Shown piece by piece: positions 7,908 through 16,347 of a DNA stretch of 64,000 nucleotides (positions are counted from its first letter, which is position 1; every line of letters starts with the position of its first letter). The DNA lies in assembly GCA_937915925.1 (NCBI GenBank), contig CALGGM010000178.1, positions 1 to 64,000 of the forward strand, given 5' to 3'. The notes below the pieces were generated by a model that made no database searches, was not told the DNA's origin, and worked only from the letters and a program-made list of their open reading frames with translations. The translations under genes and the position numbers were made by a program. Source of the DNA: an uncultured Clostridia bacterium (GTDB lineage: Bacteria > Bacillota > Clostridia > Christensenellales > CAG-138).

Positions 7908-9131
7908 ATGGAAGAAATGCAAACCGCAAATGAAATCAAAAGACGCAAAAGAGGAAGCAGAACGTTTCGGATCGTTCTGACGCTCTTGTGCGCGATCGTG
8001 ATCACTGCGCTGATCACCGCTTCCGTTACGTGGTATGCGGCAAGGCGCGTCTACAATAAGGAGGACGGTCGCCTCGTTGCCTCCGTGAAGGAGGCGAGGG
8101 ACGTCATCCGCGATCACTTCTTCTATTATGAAGAGGATGAGGCTGCGCTGACCGACGCCGTTCTGAAGGGGATCGCGACCGCTACGGGCGACCGGTATGC
8201 CGAATACTACACCGAAGCGGAGTATGAAGAGCTTCTGATGCAGAATCAGAGAAACTTTGTCGGGATCGGCATTCTGACGCAGCTTGACGAAGGGGTCGTA
8301 AAGATCATCGACGTATACGACGGTACGCCTGCGCGCGAAGCAGGACTGACGCCCGGCGACGTCATTCTGGAAATCAACGGAAAGGCGTATGACGGCGAGG
8401 CGCTCGACGAGTTCCTCGACAACGTGCTTGCGGAGGAGGGCGCGGAGAATACGTTCGTCATCCAAAGAGGGGACGAAACGCTGACGTTCCGGATCGTCGC
8501 AAGAGAGGTCCACACGCCCGCCGTATCGTATCGGATGCTGAAGGACGGGATCGGATATATCCATGTCCAGACGTTCCACGGAACCTGCGTGGAGGAGACC
8601 AAGACGGCGCTTGCCGAGCTTCGCGAAGCGGGAATGACGTCGCTGGTGCTTGATTTTCGCGATAACCTCGGCGGATCGCTCTACGATGCGCTGGACATCG
8701 CAGACCTGTTCCTGCCGAAGGGATATGTCGTTACGACGCTGCGCTCAAGAAGCGGAAAGGTAACGGAGTACAAGACCGAAAAAGGCGGAACCGATATTAA
8801 GACGGTGCTGCTCGTCAACGAAATGTCCGCCTCCGCAAGCGAGCTTGTTGCGGGCGCGTTGAAGGACTACGAAGCGGCGTATCTGATCGGCACAAAGACC
8901 TACGGAAAAGGGATCGTACAGACGTTTTATCAGATTAAAGAAACGAACGGCTGGCTGAAGCTGACCACGGAGGCTTACTACACGCCGAACGGCGTCTGCG
9001 TGCAGGATGAAGGAATCACGCCGGATCAGATCGTCGAGCTTCCGGAGGAAGCGCAGAGATACACCATCGACCTGATCCCGTCCGAGCTGGACACGCAGCT
9101 GCTTGCGGCGATCGCATATCTGGAGGAATAA
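7908..9131 (+). CDS. S41-family C-terminal processing peptidase (Ctp)
   Basis: A 407-residue membrane-anchored serine protease of the CtpA/CtpB type acting outside the membrane. Residues about 20-45 are a signal anchor. A PDZ domain follows (about 105-180, FVGIGILTQLDEG through REAGLTPGDVILEING). The S41 core shows LVLDFRDNLGGSLYDALD, Ser309 in EMSASASELV and Lys334 in KTYGKGIVQ. The 25-residue Ser-Lys spacing is that of the Ctp dyad. I prefer ATG 7908 because AAAGGGAAAA precedes it; ATG 7887 is in frame but has no ribosome binding site. In spore formers such proteases often cleave sporulation signalling proteins, but that role is not shown here. It ends three bases before ahcY. Confidence 0.9.
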   Translation: MEEMQTANEIKRRKRGSRTFRIVLTLLCAIVITALITASVTWYAARRVYNKEDGRLVASVKEARDVIRDHFFYYEEDEAALTDAVLKGIATATGDRYAEYYTEAEYEELLMQNQRNFVGIGILTQLDEGVVKIIDVYDGTPAREAGLTPGDVILEINGKAYDGEALDEFLDNVLAEEGAENTFVIQRGDETLTFRIVAREVHTPAVSYRMLKDGIGYIHVQTFHGTCVEETKTALAELREAGMTSLVLDFRDNLGGSLYDALDIADLFLPKGYVVTTLRSRSGKVTEYKTEKGGTDIKTVLLVNEMSASASELVAGALKDYEAAYLIGTKTYGKGIVQTFYQIKETNGWLKLTTEAYYTPNGVCVQDEGITPDQIVELPEEAQRYTIDLIPSELDTQLLAAIAYLEE

Positions 9132-9134
9132 CAC

Positions 9135-10382
9135 ATGTCCAAATGTATGATCCGGGACGAATCCATTTACGAATCCGGTCTCGCCAAGATCGAGTGGGTC
9201 AAGCGCAACATGGCGCTGCTGAACGGGATCGAAGAACGGTTCCGCGCCGAGCAGCCGTTTAAAGGATTGCGTATCGCGCTGTCGGTGCATCTTGAAGCGA
9301 AGACGGCGTATCTTTGTGAAGTGCTGCGCGCGGGCGGAGCGGAAATGTATGTGACGGGAAGCAATCCGCTTTCCACGCAGGACGACGTCGCCGCCGCGCT
9401 CGTGCACGAGGGCATGTCCGTCTATGCGATCCACGGCGCGTCGACAGAGGTCTATGAAGAATGCCTTAAAGCGGTGCTGTCGAGTGAACCGGATATCATC
9501 ATTGACGACGGCGCGGATCTCGTGACGATGCTGCACGATCGGATGCCGCACCTGATCCCGAAGATCATCGGCGGCTGTGAGGAAACGACCACCGGCGTTC
9601 ATCGGCTGCTCGCGCTTCAGAAGGCAGGGGAGCTGAAATTCCCGATGTTTGACGTCAACGATGCGCAGTGCAAGCATCTGTTCGACAACCGCTACGGCAC
9701 GGGCCAGTCTGTGTTCGACGGTATTGACCGCACGACCAATCTGATCGTGGCGGGCAAGACGGTCGTCGTCGCGGGATACGGCTGGTGTGGACGCGGCGTG
9801 GCGATGCGCGCGAAGGGACTCGGCGCGCGCGTGATCGTGACCGAGATCGATCCGGTCAAGGCGATCGAAGCGGTCATGGACGGATTCACCGTCATTCGCA
9901 TGGAGGACGCGGCAAAGCGCGGCGACGTGTTCATCACGGTCACCGGCATGCGTGACGTGATCACGGAGACGCATATGCGTTCGATGAAAAACGGCGCGCT
10001 GCTCTGCAATGCAGGGCACTTTGACGTCGAGATCGACGTGGCAAGGCTGAAAGAGATCGCCCTCGAAACGCGGCAGATGAAGCCGAATATCACGGGTTAC
10101 AGGCTCGATAACGGAAACTGGCTGTACCTTCTTGCGGAGGGACGGCTTGTGAATCTCGCGTCGGGCGACGGACATCCGGCGGAGATCATGGACATGAGCT
10201 TTGCGATCCAGGCACTGTGCGCAAGAGAGCTTGCGCTTCGTTCGCCGAAGGAAGCCGGTGTTTTCGCCGTTCCCAACGAGATCGACGCCTATGTTGCGAA
10301 CGAAAAGCTCAAAAGCATCGGCGCTGCGGTCGACGTATTGACGGATGCACAAAAAGAATATGCAAATTCTTGGAAAGTTTAG
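9135..10382 (+). CDS. ahcY: S-adenosylhomocysteine hydrolase-type enzyme, short form
   Basis: A 415-residue NAD-dependent cytosolic enzyme that would split S-adenosylhomocysteine into homocysteine and adenosine, removing the product of methyl transfer. Recognisable signatures are HLEAKTAYLCEVL, EETTTGVHRL, the cofactor loop GYGWCGRGVA and GHFDVEIDV. HLEAKTA and the short length match the archaeal/thermophile subgroup rather than the longer proteobacterial and eukaryotic enzymes. The C terminus lacks the long KPDHYRY-type tail. Related short enzymes in methanogens prefer S-inosylhomocysteine, so the nucleoside specificity is uncertain. It lies three bases after the Ctp gene and is probably co-transcribed with it. 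Confidence 0.85.
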   Translation: MSKCMIRDESIYESGLAKIEWVKRNMALLNGIEERFRAEQPFKGLRIALSVHLEAKTAYLCEVLRAGGAEMYVTGSNPLSTQDDVAAALVHEGMSVYAIHGASTEVYEECLKAVLSSEPDIIIDDGADLVTMLHDRMPHLIPKIIGGCEETTTGVHRLLALQKAGELKFPMFDVNDAQCKHLFDNRYGTGQSVFDGIDRTTNLIVAGKTVVVAGYGWCGRGVAMRAKGLGARVIVTEIDPVKAIEAVMDGFTVIRMEDAAKRGDVFITVTGMRDVITETHMRSMKNGALLCNAGHFDVEIDVARLKEIALETRQMKPNITGYRLDNGNWLYLLAEGRLVNLASGDGHPAEIMDMSFAIQALCARELALRSPKEAGVFAVPNEIDAYVANEKLKSIGAAVDVLTDAQKEYANSWKV

Positions 10383-10383
10383 G

Positions 10384-10412
10384 TTTACAGATTGACTTTT
10401 TTGTGTTATAGT
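10384..10412 (+). promoter_or_regulatory. Promoter of the EF-G paralogue
   Basis: TTTACA (10384-10389), 17-bp spacer, TATAGT (10407-10412). It begins directly after the ahcY stop and leaves a leader of about 70 nt. Confidence 0.6.
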
Positions 10413-10421
10413 AAATTGATT

Positions 10422-10455
10422 AAATTGGGTTATTCCGTGTAGACGGATACAATTT
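10422..10455 (+). repeat. Imperfect inverted repeat in the EF-G paralogue leader
   Basis: AAATTG (10422-10427) and CAATTT (10450-10455) enclose a second pair around TTCCGT and ACGGAT. It could fold as a bulged hairpin at the 5' end of the mRNA or be an operator just downstream of the transcription start. Confidence 0.4.
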
Positions 10456-10486
10456 TGAACACCAAATTCCAACAGGGGGAACACAC

Positions 10487-12544
10487 ATGAAATTCTACAC
10501 CGCGAATGAAATTCGCAACATCGGCGTCTTCGGACACGGCGGCGAAGGCAAAACGACCCTGACCGAGGCTATGCTTTACAACGCAGGTCTCGTCGATCGT
10601 TTCCCGAACAATGCTCCTACGACGGATTTCGATCCCGAAGAAGTCAAGCGTTCCATCTCCATCAACATGGCGCTTGCTCCTTTGGAATGGAAGAACACCA
10701 AGATCAACCTGATCGACGCTCCGGGCTTCTTCGATTTCTACGGCGAAGTGACCGCGGCGATGGCGCTCTGCGATGCAGCGCTTGTTGTGATCAGCGCAGT
10801 CTCCGGTCCGGCAGTCGGCGCAGAGAAGACCATGGCAATGTGCAAGGAACAGCATAAGGCGCGCATGATGGTCATCAACCAGATGGATCGCGACAACGCG
10901 AACTTCGAGAAGACCATGCAGGCGGTCAACGAAAAGTTCGGCGTCAACGTCGTTCCGATCCAGCTGCCCATCATGGAAGGCAACACCTTCAAGGGCTATG
11001 TTGATATCGTCAACATGAACGCAAAGCTGTTCGACGGCAAGGGCGAAAAGGAAGTCCCCATTCCCGGCAACCTCGAAGCGGAAGCGCAGGAGCTGTATGA
11101 GAAGCTGACCGAGGCGGCGGCGGAAGCGGATGAAGACCTCATGATGGAATATCTTGAGACGATGGAGCTCTCCCGCGAGCAGATCCTGATGGGTCTTTCT
11201 AAGGGCGTTCTCGACGGCGACATCACGCCGGCCTGCTGCACGTCCGCGCTGAATAACATCGGCGTTACCACGCTGCTCGACTACATCCTTCACTATATGC
11301 CCACCGCTGCGGACGCGAAGCTTCCGAAGGCGTTTAAGAACGGCGAAGAGATCGAGCTCACCAGAGACGGCAAGATGGTCTGCCATATCTACAAGACCGT
11401 CAACGATCAGTTCGGCAAGTACAGCATCGTAAAGGTACATCGCGGCACGCTGGACGGCGGCGTTGCGCTGTTCAATGCGAATCAGGAAAAGAACGAGAAG
11501 CCGACCGCGCCCGTCATGCTGCGCGGCAAGAAGTCCATCGCGCTCGATAAGCTGAACGCGGGCGACATTGGCGCGATCCCGAAGCTGCAGGCTTCCAACA
11601 CGAACGAGACGCTTTGCGACGCGTCCGACGTCGTCACGGTCGAAAAGGTCAAGTTCCCCGAACCGTGCATCAGCCTCGCAGTCACCGCGAAGAAGCAGGG
11701 CGAAGAGGATAAGGTCATTGCAGGTCTCAATAAGATCCTCGAAGAGGATCCCACGCTGGCGATCGAAAAGAACGCAGAGACCGGCGACGTCCTTCTGAAG
11801 GGCCTCGGCGAGATGCATCTTGACGTTACCTGCGCGAAGGTCCGCAACAAGAGCAACGTCGAAGCGCAGCTCAACGATCCGCGCATCCCGTACCGTGAGA
11901 CGATCCGCGCGACCGCCGAAGCGGAAGGTAAGCATAAGAAGCAGTCCGGCGGCAGCGGCCAGTTCGGCGTCGTACAGATGCGGTTCGAGCCGGCGCCCGA
12001 GGGCGTAGACTTCGAGTTCGTCAATGCGATCGTCGGCGGCGTGGTTCCGAAGGAATACATCCCCGCGGTTGAAAAGGGTCTTCGCGAAGCGATGGTCCAC
12101 GGCGTGCTCGCAGGCTACCCGATGGTCGGCATCAAGGCGACGCTTTACGACGGCAAGTATCATCCCGTCGATTCCAAGGAAGTCGCGTTCAAGAGCGCGG
12201 CAAGACTGTCCTATAAGGCAGCGTGCGTAAAGGCGAACCCCGCTCTGACCGAGCCGATCTACACCTATTACATTTGGGTGCCGAACGACAACGTCGGCGA
12301 CATCATGGGTGACCTCAGCCGTCGCCGCGGCAGAATGCTCGGCATGACGCCGTCTAACGGCGGCACGGAGATCGTTGCGGAAGCGCCTCTTTCCGAGATG
12401 TTCAAGTACGCAACCGATCTGCGTTCCATGACGCAGGCGCGCGGTTCCTTCCGCAGCGAGTTCACCCGCTATGAGGATGTTCCCGGCGATCAGGCGAAGA
12501 AGATCATCGAGCAGGCAAAGCGCGAGGACGAGGAAGAAGAATAA
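10487..12544 (+). CDS. EF-G-like GTPase paralogue (FusA2 type)
   Basis: A 685-residue translation-factor GTPase with all EF-G domains: G domain (1-270), beta barrel II, domains III-V with GSGQFGVVQMRFEP and a C-terminal RRRGRMLGM segment. It differs from canonical EF-G at the nucleotide site. The P-loop is GHGGEGKTTL (16-25), the G3 motif is DAPGFFDF (77-84) with Phe81 where the catalytic His of DTPGH normally sits, and G4 is NQMD (131-134) instead of NKMD. These features place it in the poorly characterised EF-G-like family found beside true FusA in many Firmicutes. A role in translation under stress is inferred only. Good ribosome binding site (AGGGGG). Own promoter and terminator, so monocistronic. 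Confidence 0.85.
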   Translation: MKFYTANEIRNIGVFGHGGEGKTTLTEAMLYNAGLVDRFPNNAPTTDFDPEEVKRSISINMALAPLEWKNTKINLIDAPGFFDFYGEVTAAMALCDAALVVISAVSGPAVGAEKTMAMCKEQHKARMMVINQMDRDNANFEKTMQAVNEKFGVNVVPIQLPIMEGNTFKGYVDIVNMNAKLFDGKGEKEVPIPGNLEAEAQELYEKLTEAAAEADEDLMMEYLETMELSREQILMGLSKGVLDGDITPACCTSALNNIGVTTLLDYILHYMPTAADAKLPKAFKNGEEIELTRDGKMVCHIYKTVNDQFGKYSIVKVHRGTLDGGVALFNANQEKNEKPTAPVMLRGKKSIALDKLNAGDIGAIPKLQASNTNETLCDASDVVTVEKVKFPEPCISLAVTAKKQGEEDKVIAGLNKILEEDPTLAIEKNAETGDVLLKGLGEMHLDVTCAKVRNKSNVEAQLNDPRIPYRETIRATAEAEGKHKKQSGGSGQFGVVQMRFEPAPEGVDFEFVNAIVGGVVPKEYIPAVEKGLREAMVHGVLAGYPMVGIKATLYDGKYHPVDSKEVAFKSAARLSYKAACVKANPALTEPIYTYYIWVPNDNVGDIMGDLSRRRGRMLGMTPSNGGTEIVAEAPLSEMFKYATDLRSMTQARGSFRSEFTRYEDVPGDQAKKIIEQAKREDEEEE

Positions 12545-12558
12545 TTCCGAAAGGATAC

Positions 12559-12587
12559 GGGAGCGCCGAAAAGCGCTCCCTGTTTTT
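12559..12587 (+). terminator. Terminator after the EF-G paralogue
   Basis: Perfect 8-bp stem GGGAGCGC/GCGCTCCC, CGAAAA loop and TGTTTTT. The next start codon lies only four bases further on. Confidence 0.85.
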
Positions 12588-12591
12588 ACAA

Positions 12592-13068
12592 ATGGAACAG
12601 AATTATTTCTATGACAAGAAGGATCTGACGAGCGCGCGGATCACGTTCTGGGTCTACGCCGCGAGCGTGCCGATCGTCATATTCCTGTACATTCTGCCGG
12701 TCCTTCGCGGCGGAAGCTTTGAGCTGTCGCTGTTCGGGCTCATTTTGCCGGCGCTGATCCTGTATCTGATCTACGGATCATACCGGACGCTGCGCGTGCT
12801 TCTGTCTGTGAAAAACACGTGCTGCAGGATCGAAGCGGACACGGTCTCGGGCGTCAGTACGCCGAACCCGTTTCGGAAGTCGGAGCCGTTCGAGATACAA
12901 AAAAGCGAGATCCTCGGTATCGCCAAGACCGCGGTTTCCATCGGCGGCACGAGAGAGTTTGCGGCGCTTGTATTGAACACGGCGCAGCATAAGTACGTCC
13001 TGCTTGCGATCGACCGAATCGATGAGCTGCGAGCGGCTTTGGAAGGGAAGCAGCAGGAGCAAGCTTAA
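12592..13068 (+). CDS. Small two-helix membrane protein, unknown function
   Basis: A 158-residue protein with two predicted membrane helices (about residues 18-38 and 46-66) and a cytoplasmic C-terminal domain of about 90 residues with mixed strands and a final charged helix ending GKQQEQA. The layout resembles small PH-like membrane proteins, but I cannot assign a family. The ATG at 12592 follows the T-run of a terminator by four bases and has no ribosome binding site. No better in-frame start lies upstream, and a later start would cut into the first helix. It converges on uvrC. Confidence 0.6.
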   Translation: MEQNYFYDKKDLTSARITFWVYAASVPIVIFLYILPVLRGGSFELSLFGLILPALILYLIYGSYRTLRVLLSVKNTCCRIEADTVSGVSTPNPFRKSEPFEIQKSEILGIAKTAVSIGGTREFAALVLNTAQHKYVLLAIDRIDELRAALEGKQQEQA

Positions 13069-13081
13069 ATGACGGCATCAT

Positions 13082-13109
13082 AAAAAGAGCATCGCGCGAT
13101 GCTCTTTTT
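13082..13109. terminator. Bidirectional terminator between convergent genes
   Basis: A palindrome with arms AAAAAGAGCATC and GATGCTCTTTTT around GCGC, giving a U-run on both strands. It serves the gene at 12592 (plus) and uvrC (minus). Confidence 0.9.
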
Positions 13110-13114
13110 TGTAA

Positions 13115-14932
13115 TTATTCCGCGGTATGGAATCGGTCGTATACCGCCTGCGCAACGGGCGTTGAGACGCCCTTGACGGAAGCGAGCTCTTCGACGGTAG
13201 CGGTCTTGATGCGATCGACGGTGATGAACGCGTCGAACAGCGCGCGCTTGCGCTTGTCACCGACGCCGGGGATCGTGTCCAAAATGGAGTACAGGGCGCT
13301 CTTGCTGCGCAAGTTTCGGTGATAGGTGATCGCGAAACGGTGCGCCTCGTCGCGAAGACGTTCGATCAGATGCAGCGGTGCGCTGTTTTTCGGGATCACG
13401 ATCGGCTCGTCCTGGTCAGGCAGATAGATGATCTCGTCGGATTCCGCGAGCGCGCAGATCGGAATGTGCGAAAGGTTCAGCTTGTGCAATACTTCGACGC
13501 CGACCTGCAGCTGCGTTTTGCCGCCATCCAGTACGAGCAGATCGGGCATCTCGCCTTCTTGCGAAAGACGGCGCGTCAGCACTTCGCGCATCGCGATCAG
13601 ATCGTCGCCGCCCGCCTCTGCGCGGATACGGAAATGCCGATACGCGGTCTTGTCAGGTTTTCCGTCACGGAAGACCACCATGGAGGCAACGGTGTTTGTG
13701 CCCATCAGATGCGAGTTATCGAAGCATTCCACGCGGGACGGGACTTCGTCCAGTCCTAAAATGCCGGAGAGCTCTGCAAGCGCGCCTTCACCGCGTTCCC
13801 ACGAGCGGACGCGGATCTGTTCGTTTTTCTCAAGCAGCGCCTTGCAGTTCTTCGCCGCCATATCCGCGAGCTGCCGCTTTGTGCCGCGCTGCGGAACGGC
13901 AACGGAAACCTTGCGCCGCTTTCGTTCGGACAGCCATTGCTCGATGACGTCGCGCTCCGCGCATTCCTCTGCCAAAAGGATGGAGGAGGGGATCTCGATC
14001 CCGTCCTGTCCGTAATACTGCAGAAGGAACGCGTGCAGCCATTCGGCGGGCGAATCCTCGCCGTCGCCTTCGAGCGGGAACGCGTGCGTGCCGATGACCT
14101 TTCCGCCGCGCACAAAAAGTGCGAACACCATGCGGGCGTCCTCCAAGGCGTCGACCGCAAATACGTCGGCGTCCAGATCGTTCGTATTGATCGCGACCTG
14201 CTTTTCGCGAAGCGCCATCGTCGCTTTCAGCTTGTCGCGCAGCATCGCCGCGCGTTCAAAATCGAGCGCGTCGGAAGCCTCCTGCATCTTCTCCGTCAGA
14301 TACGGGATCAGATCGCCGCTCTTGCCGTTCAACAGACGTATCGCGTCCTTGAGGTACGCATGGTACTGTTCGCGCGTGATCTTGCCGCTGCACGGGGCGC
14401 AGCATTTTCCGACGTGATGCAGAAGACAGGGACGTTCGCCGCGCGCCTGCATGCCGGAAATGCTCTTCTTGCAGTGCCGAAGCGGAAACAGATCGTAGAC
14501 GAGCCGAAGCTCCTCCTGCACGGACGGTCCCACAATGTACGGTCCAAGGTATGTCGCGCCGTCCGGTTTGACGCGGCGCACGATCTCGATGCGCGGAAAA
14601 TCCTGCCGAAGGTCGATCCGAAAATACGGGAAGTGCTTGTCATCCTTCAGAAGGATGTTGTACTTCGGCATGAACTCCTTGATCAGATTGCTTTCGAGCG
14701 AAAGCGCTTCGACCTCGCTGTGGACCTCGATCGTCTCGAAATCCGCGATATGAGAAACCATCGCCTGCACTTTGGGCGAATGGTTTTTGGACGCATGAAA
14801 ATACTGCCGGACGCGATTTTTTAAGATCTTCGCTTTCCCGACATAGATCACCGTGCCGGACGCGTCGAACATTTTATAGACGCCCGGCTTTTCCGGCAAC
14901 AGTGCAATTTTATCCTCCAAAAGCTGATTCAT
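13115..14932 (-). CDS. uvrC: UvrABC excinuclease subunit C
   Basis: A 605-residue nucleotide excision repair nuclease that makes both incisions with UvrB-DNA. An N-terminal GIY-YIG domain (PGVYKMFDASGTVIYVGKA, residues about 15-33) performs the 3' cut. A UVR motif (about 200-235) binds UvrB. The RNase H-like domain contains VECFDNSHLMGT and DLLVLDGGKTQL for the 5' cut. Helix-hairpin-helix motifs close the protein (DTIPGVGDKRKRALF, VKGVSTPVAQAVYD). It is the last gene of an xth-maf-uvrC operon; its ATG overlaps the maf stop as ATGA, so translation is coupled. Confidence 0.97.
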   Translation of the reverse strand: MNQLLEDKIALLPEKPGVYKMFDASGTVIYVGKAKILKNRVRQYFHASKNHSPKVQAMVSHIADFETIEVHSEVEALSLESNLIKEFMPKYNILLKDDKHFPYFRIDLRQDFPRIEIVRRVKPDGATYLGPYIVGPSVQEELRLVYDLFPLRHCKKSISGMQARGERPCLLHHVGKCCAPCSGKITREQYHAYLKDAIRLLNGKSGDLIPYLTEKMQEASDALDFERAAMLRDKLKATMALREKQVAINTNDLDADVFAVDALEDARMVFALFVRGGKVIGTHAFPLEGDGEDSPAEWLHAFLLQYYGQDGIEIPSSILLAEECAERDVIEQWLSERKRRKVSVAVPQRGTKRQLADMAAKNCKALLEKNEQIRVRSWERGEGALAELSGILGLDEVPSRVECFDNSHLMGTNTVASMVVFRDGKPDKTAYRHFRIRAEAGGDDLIAMREVLTRRLSQEGEMPDLLVLDGGKTQLQVGVEVLHKLNLSHIPICALAESDEIIYLPDQDEPIVIPKNSAPLHLIERLRDEAHRFAITYHRNLRSKSALYSILDTIPGVGDKRKRALFDAFITVDRIKTATVEELASVKGVSTPVAQAVYDRFHTAE

Positions 14933-15504
14933 GTTCTGTCTTCCGTAACGGCGCCCGCTTTCAAAAGCATTTCATATACCACGGGGGCGGGGAGCCCAAC
15001 GACATTGAAATAATTGCCTTCGATCGAATCGACGAAGACGGAGCCGAGCCCCTGCACACCGTACGATCCCGCCTTGTCCAAGGGGTCGCCGGTCGAAACA
15101 TACCAGCGGATCTCCTTCTCGGACATCGGGCGAAAGCGTACCTTTGTGGTCACAAAGCGGGCGTCGGAATATCCTTCTTTTAAAACACATAGACCCGTAT
15201 AGACGACGTGCGAACGTCCCTGCATACGGGACAGCGTTGCGATCGCATCTTCGGGTGACTTCGGCTTTCCGATGATCTCACCGTCAAGATCGACGACCGT
15301 GTCCGCGCCGATCACGCACGCGTCGGGATGCAGACGCAGAGCGAACGCCGCTTTCTGCGACGCAAGCTGCATAACGGTTTCCGAGGGAGAAAGACCGGGC
15401 GTTGCTTTTTCCGGCTCCGTGCAGATCTCGGTCCGATAGGACAGCCCCATATAGTCCATGATCTCGTGTCTGCGGGGCGACTGCGATGCAAGGATCAGTT
15501 CCAT
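14929..15504 (-). CDS. maf: Maf-family nucleotide pyrophosphatase
   Basis: A 191-residue Maf/YhdE-type house-cleaning enzyme that hydrolyses non-canonical or canonical NTPs such as dTTP and UTP. Typical signatures are LASQSPRRHEIM at residues 4-15, ADTVVDLDGEIIGKP, HVVYTGL and DKAGSYGVQG. The start is the ATG at 15504, preceded by GGGAGGG; longer in-frame extension would run antisense through xth coding sequence. It overlaps xth by 10 bases upstream and uvrC by 4 bases downstream. In Bacillus Maf is tied to septum inhibition, which is not implied by this context. Confidence 0.92.
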   Translation of the reverse strand: MELILASQSPRRHEIMDYMGLSYRTEICTEPEKATPGLSPSETVMQLASQKAAFALRLHPDACVIGADTVVDLDGEIIGKPKSPEDAIATLSRMQGRSHVVYTGLCVLKEGYSDARFVTTKVRFRPMSEKEIRWYVSTGDPLDKAGSYGVQGLGSVFVDSIEGNYFNVVGLPAPVVYEMLLKAGAVTEDRT

Positions 15505-16259
15505 GCGCCCTCCCACAAAAGCCCGACCGGGCAATGATCGCTGCCCAAAACGCGGTTGTAGATCACGGCGTCCTGAATACGGCTGCGATCCTGTTCGCGG
15601 ACGAGAAAATAGTCGATGCGCCATCCGGCGTTGTGCTCCCTTGCGTGGAAGCGATAGCTCCACCACGAGTATGCGCCCGCAAGGTCCGGATACTTTTCGC
15701 GGAACGTATCGACAAAGCCCGCGTTTAACAGCTCGGTAAACATGGCGCGCTCCTCGTCGGAGAAGCCCGCGTTCCCGCGGTTCGGTCCGGGATTTTTGAG
15801 ATCGATCTCCTGATGCGCGACGTTCAGATCGCCGCAGTAGATCACGGGACCGTCCTTTGCAAGCGTACGAAGGTACTCGCGAAGCACGGCTTCCCACTCG
15901 GTGCGGAAATCAAGCCGCTTCAATCCGTCCTGCGCATTCGGCACATAAGCGGTTACAAACGCGAAGCCAGGATAGAACAGCGTAATCAGCCGCCCTTCGT
16001 CGTCGAAGCGCGGATCGCCGATCCCGTACCGGATCCGTTCCGGTTCATTCTTTGTAAAAACAGCGGTGCCGGAATAGCCCTTTTTCTGCGCGCTGAAATA
16101 ATAGGTATGATATCCGTTCGGCGCATAGGTCACCTGTTCCGGCTGCAGCTTCGTTTCCTGCAGAGCGATGATATCGGGTGACTCGCTTTGCAGAAAATCG
16201 TCGAATCCTTTTGTGAGGCAGGCTCGAAGCCCATTGACATTCCAACTGATCAGTTTCAT
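15495..16259 (-). CDS. xth: Exodeoxyribonuclease III / AP endonuclease
   Basis: A 254-residue base-excision repair enzyme that cuts DNA 5' of abasic sites and has 3' exonuclease activity. It shows the ExoIII catalytic set: WNVNGLRA, LQETKL, YCGDLNVAH, GWRIDYFL and LGSDHCPVG. Full family length. It is first in an xth-maf-uvrC repair operon. There is no ribosome binding site before the ATG, and a consensus -10 box ends six bases upstream, so the mRNA is probably leaderless. Its promoter faces and overlaps that of the Crp-like gene. Confidence 0.96.
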   Translation of the reverse strand: MKLISWNVNGLRACLTKGFDDFLQSESPDIIALQETKLQPEQVTYAPNGYHTYYFSAQKKGYSGTAVFTKNEPERIRYGIGDPRFDDEGRLITLFYPGFAFVTAYVPNAQDGLKRLDFRTEWEAVLREYLRTLAKDGPVIYCGDLNVAHQEIDLKNPGPNRGNAGFSDEERAMFTELLNAGFVDTFREKYPDLAGAYSWWSYRFHAREHNAGWRIDYFLVREQDRSRIQDAVIYNRVLGSDHCPVGLLWEGAWN

Positions 16260-16265
16260 GATTCT

Positions 16266-16294
16266 ATTATATATTTAATTTCAAAGGTTGACAA
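16266..16294 (-). promoter_or_regulatory. xth promoter, apparently leaderless
   Basis: Reading the minus strand: TTGTCA (16294-16289), 17-bp spacer, TATAAT (16271-16266), then six bases to ATG. The expected transcription start is at or next to the A of the start codon. Confidence 0.75.
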
Positions 16295-16316
16295 GTGCAA
16301 ATATAGATGTTAATAT
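16288..16316 (+). promoter_or_regulatory. Divergent promoter of the Crp-like regulator
   Basis: Perfect TTGACA (16288-16293), 17-bp spacer and TAATAT (16311-16316). The -35 box shares five base pairs with the -35 box of xth on the other strand, so the two promoters should compete for polymerase. Confidence 0.75.
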
Positions 16317-16347
16317 TTTTGTATCATTTGAAACGGAATTAAGGAAT

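Noticed and set aside
8745..10484. A 579-codon open frame antisense to ctp and ahcY
   Set aside because: It is rich in Arg/His/Asp as expected from the complement of high-GC coding sequence, has no ribosome binding site and no family motif.
10430..12163. A 577-codon open frame antisense to the EF-G paralogue
   Set aside because: Same composition artefact; the sense strand encodes an unmistakable translation GTPase.
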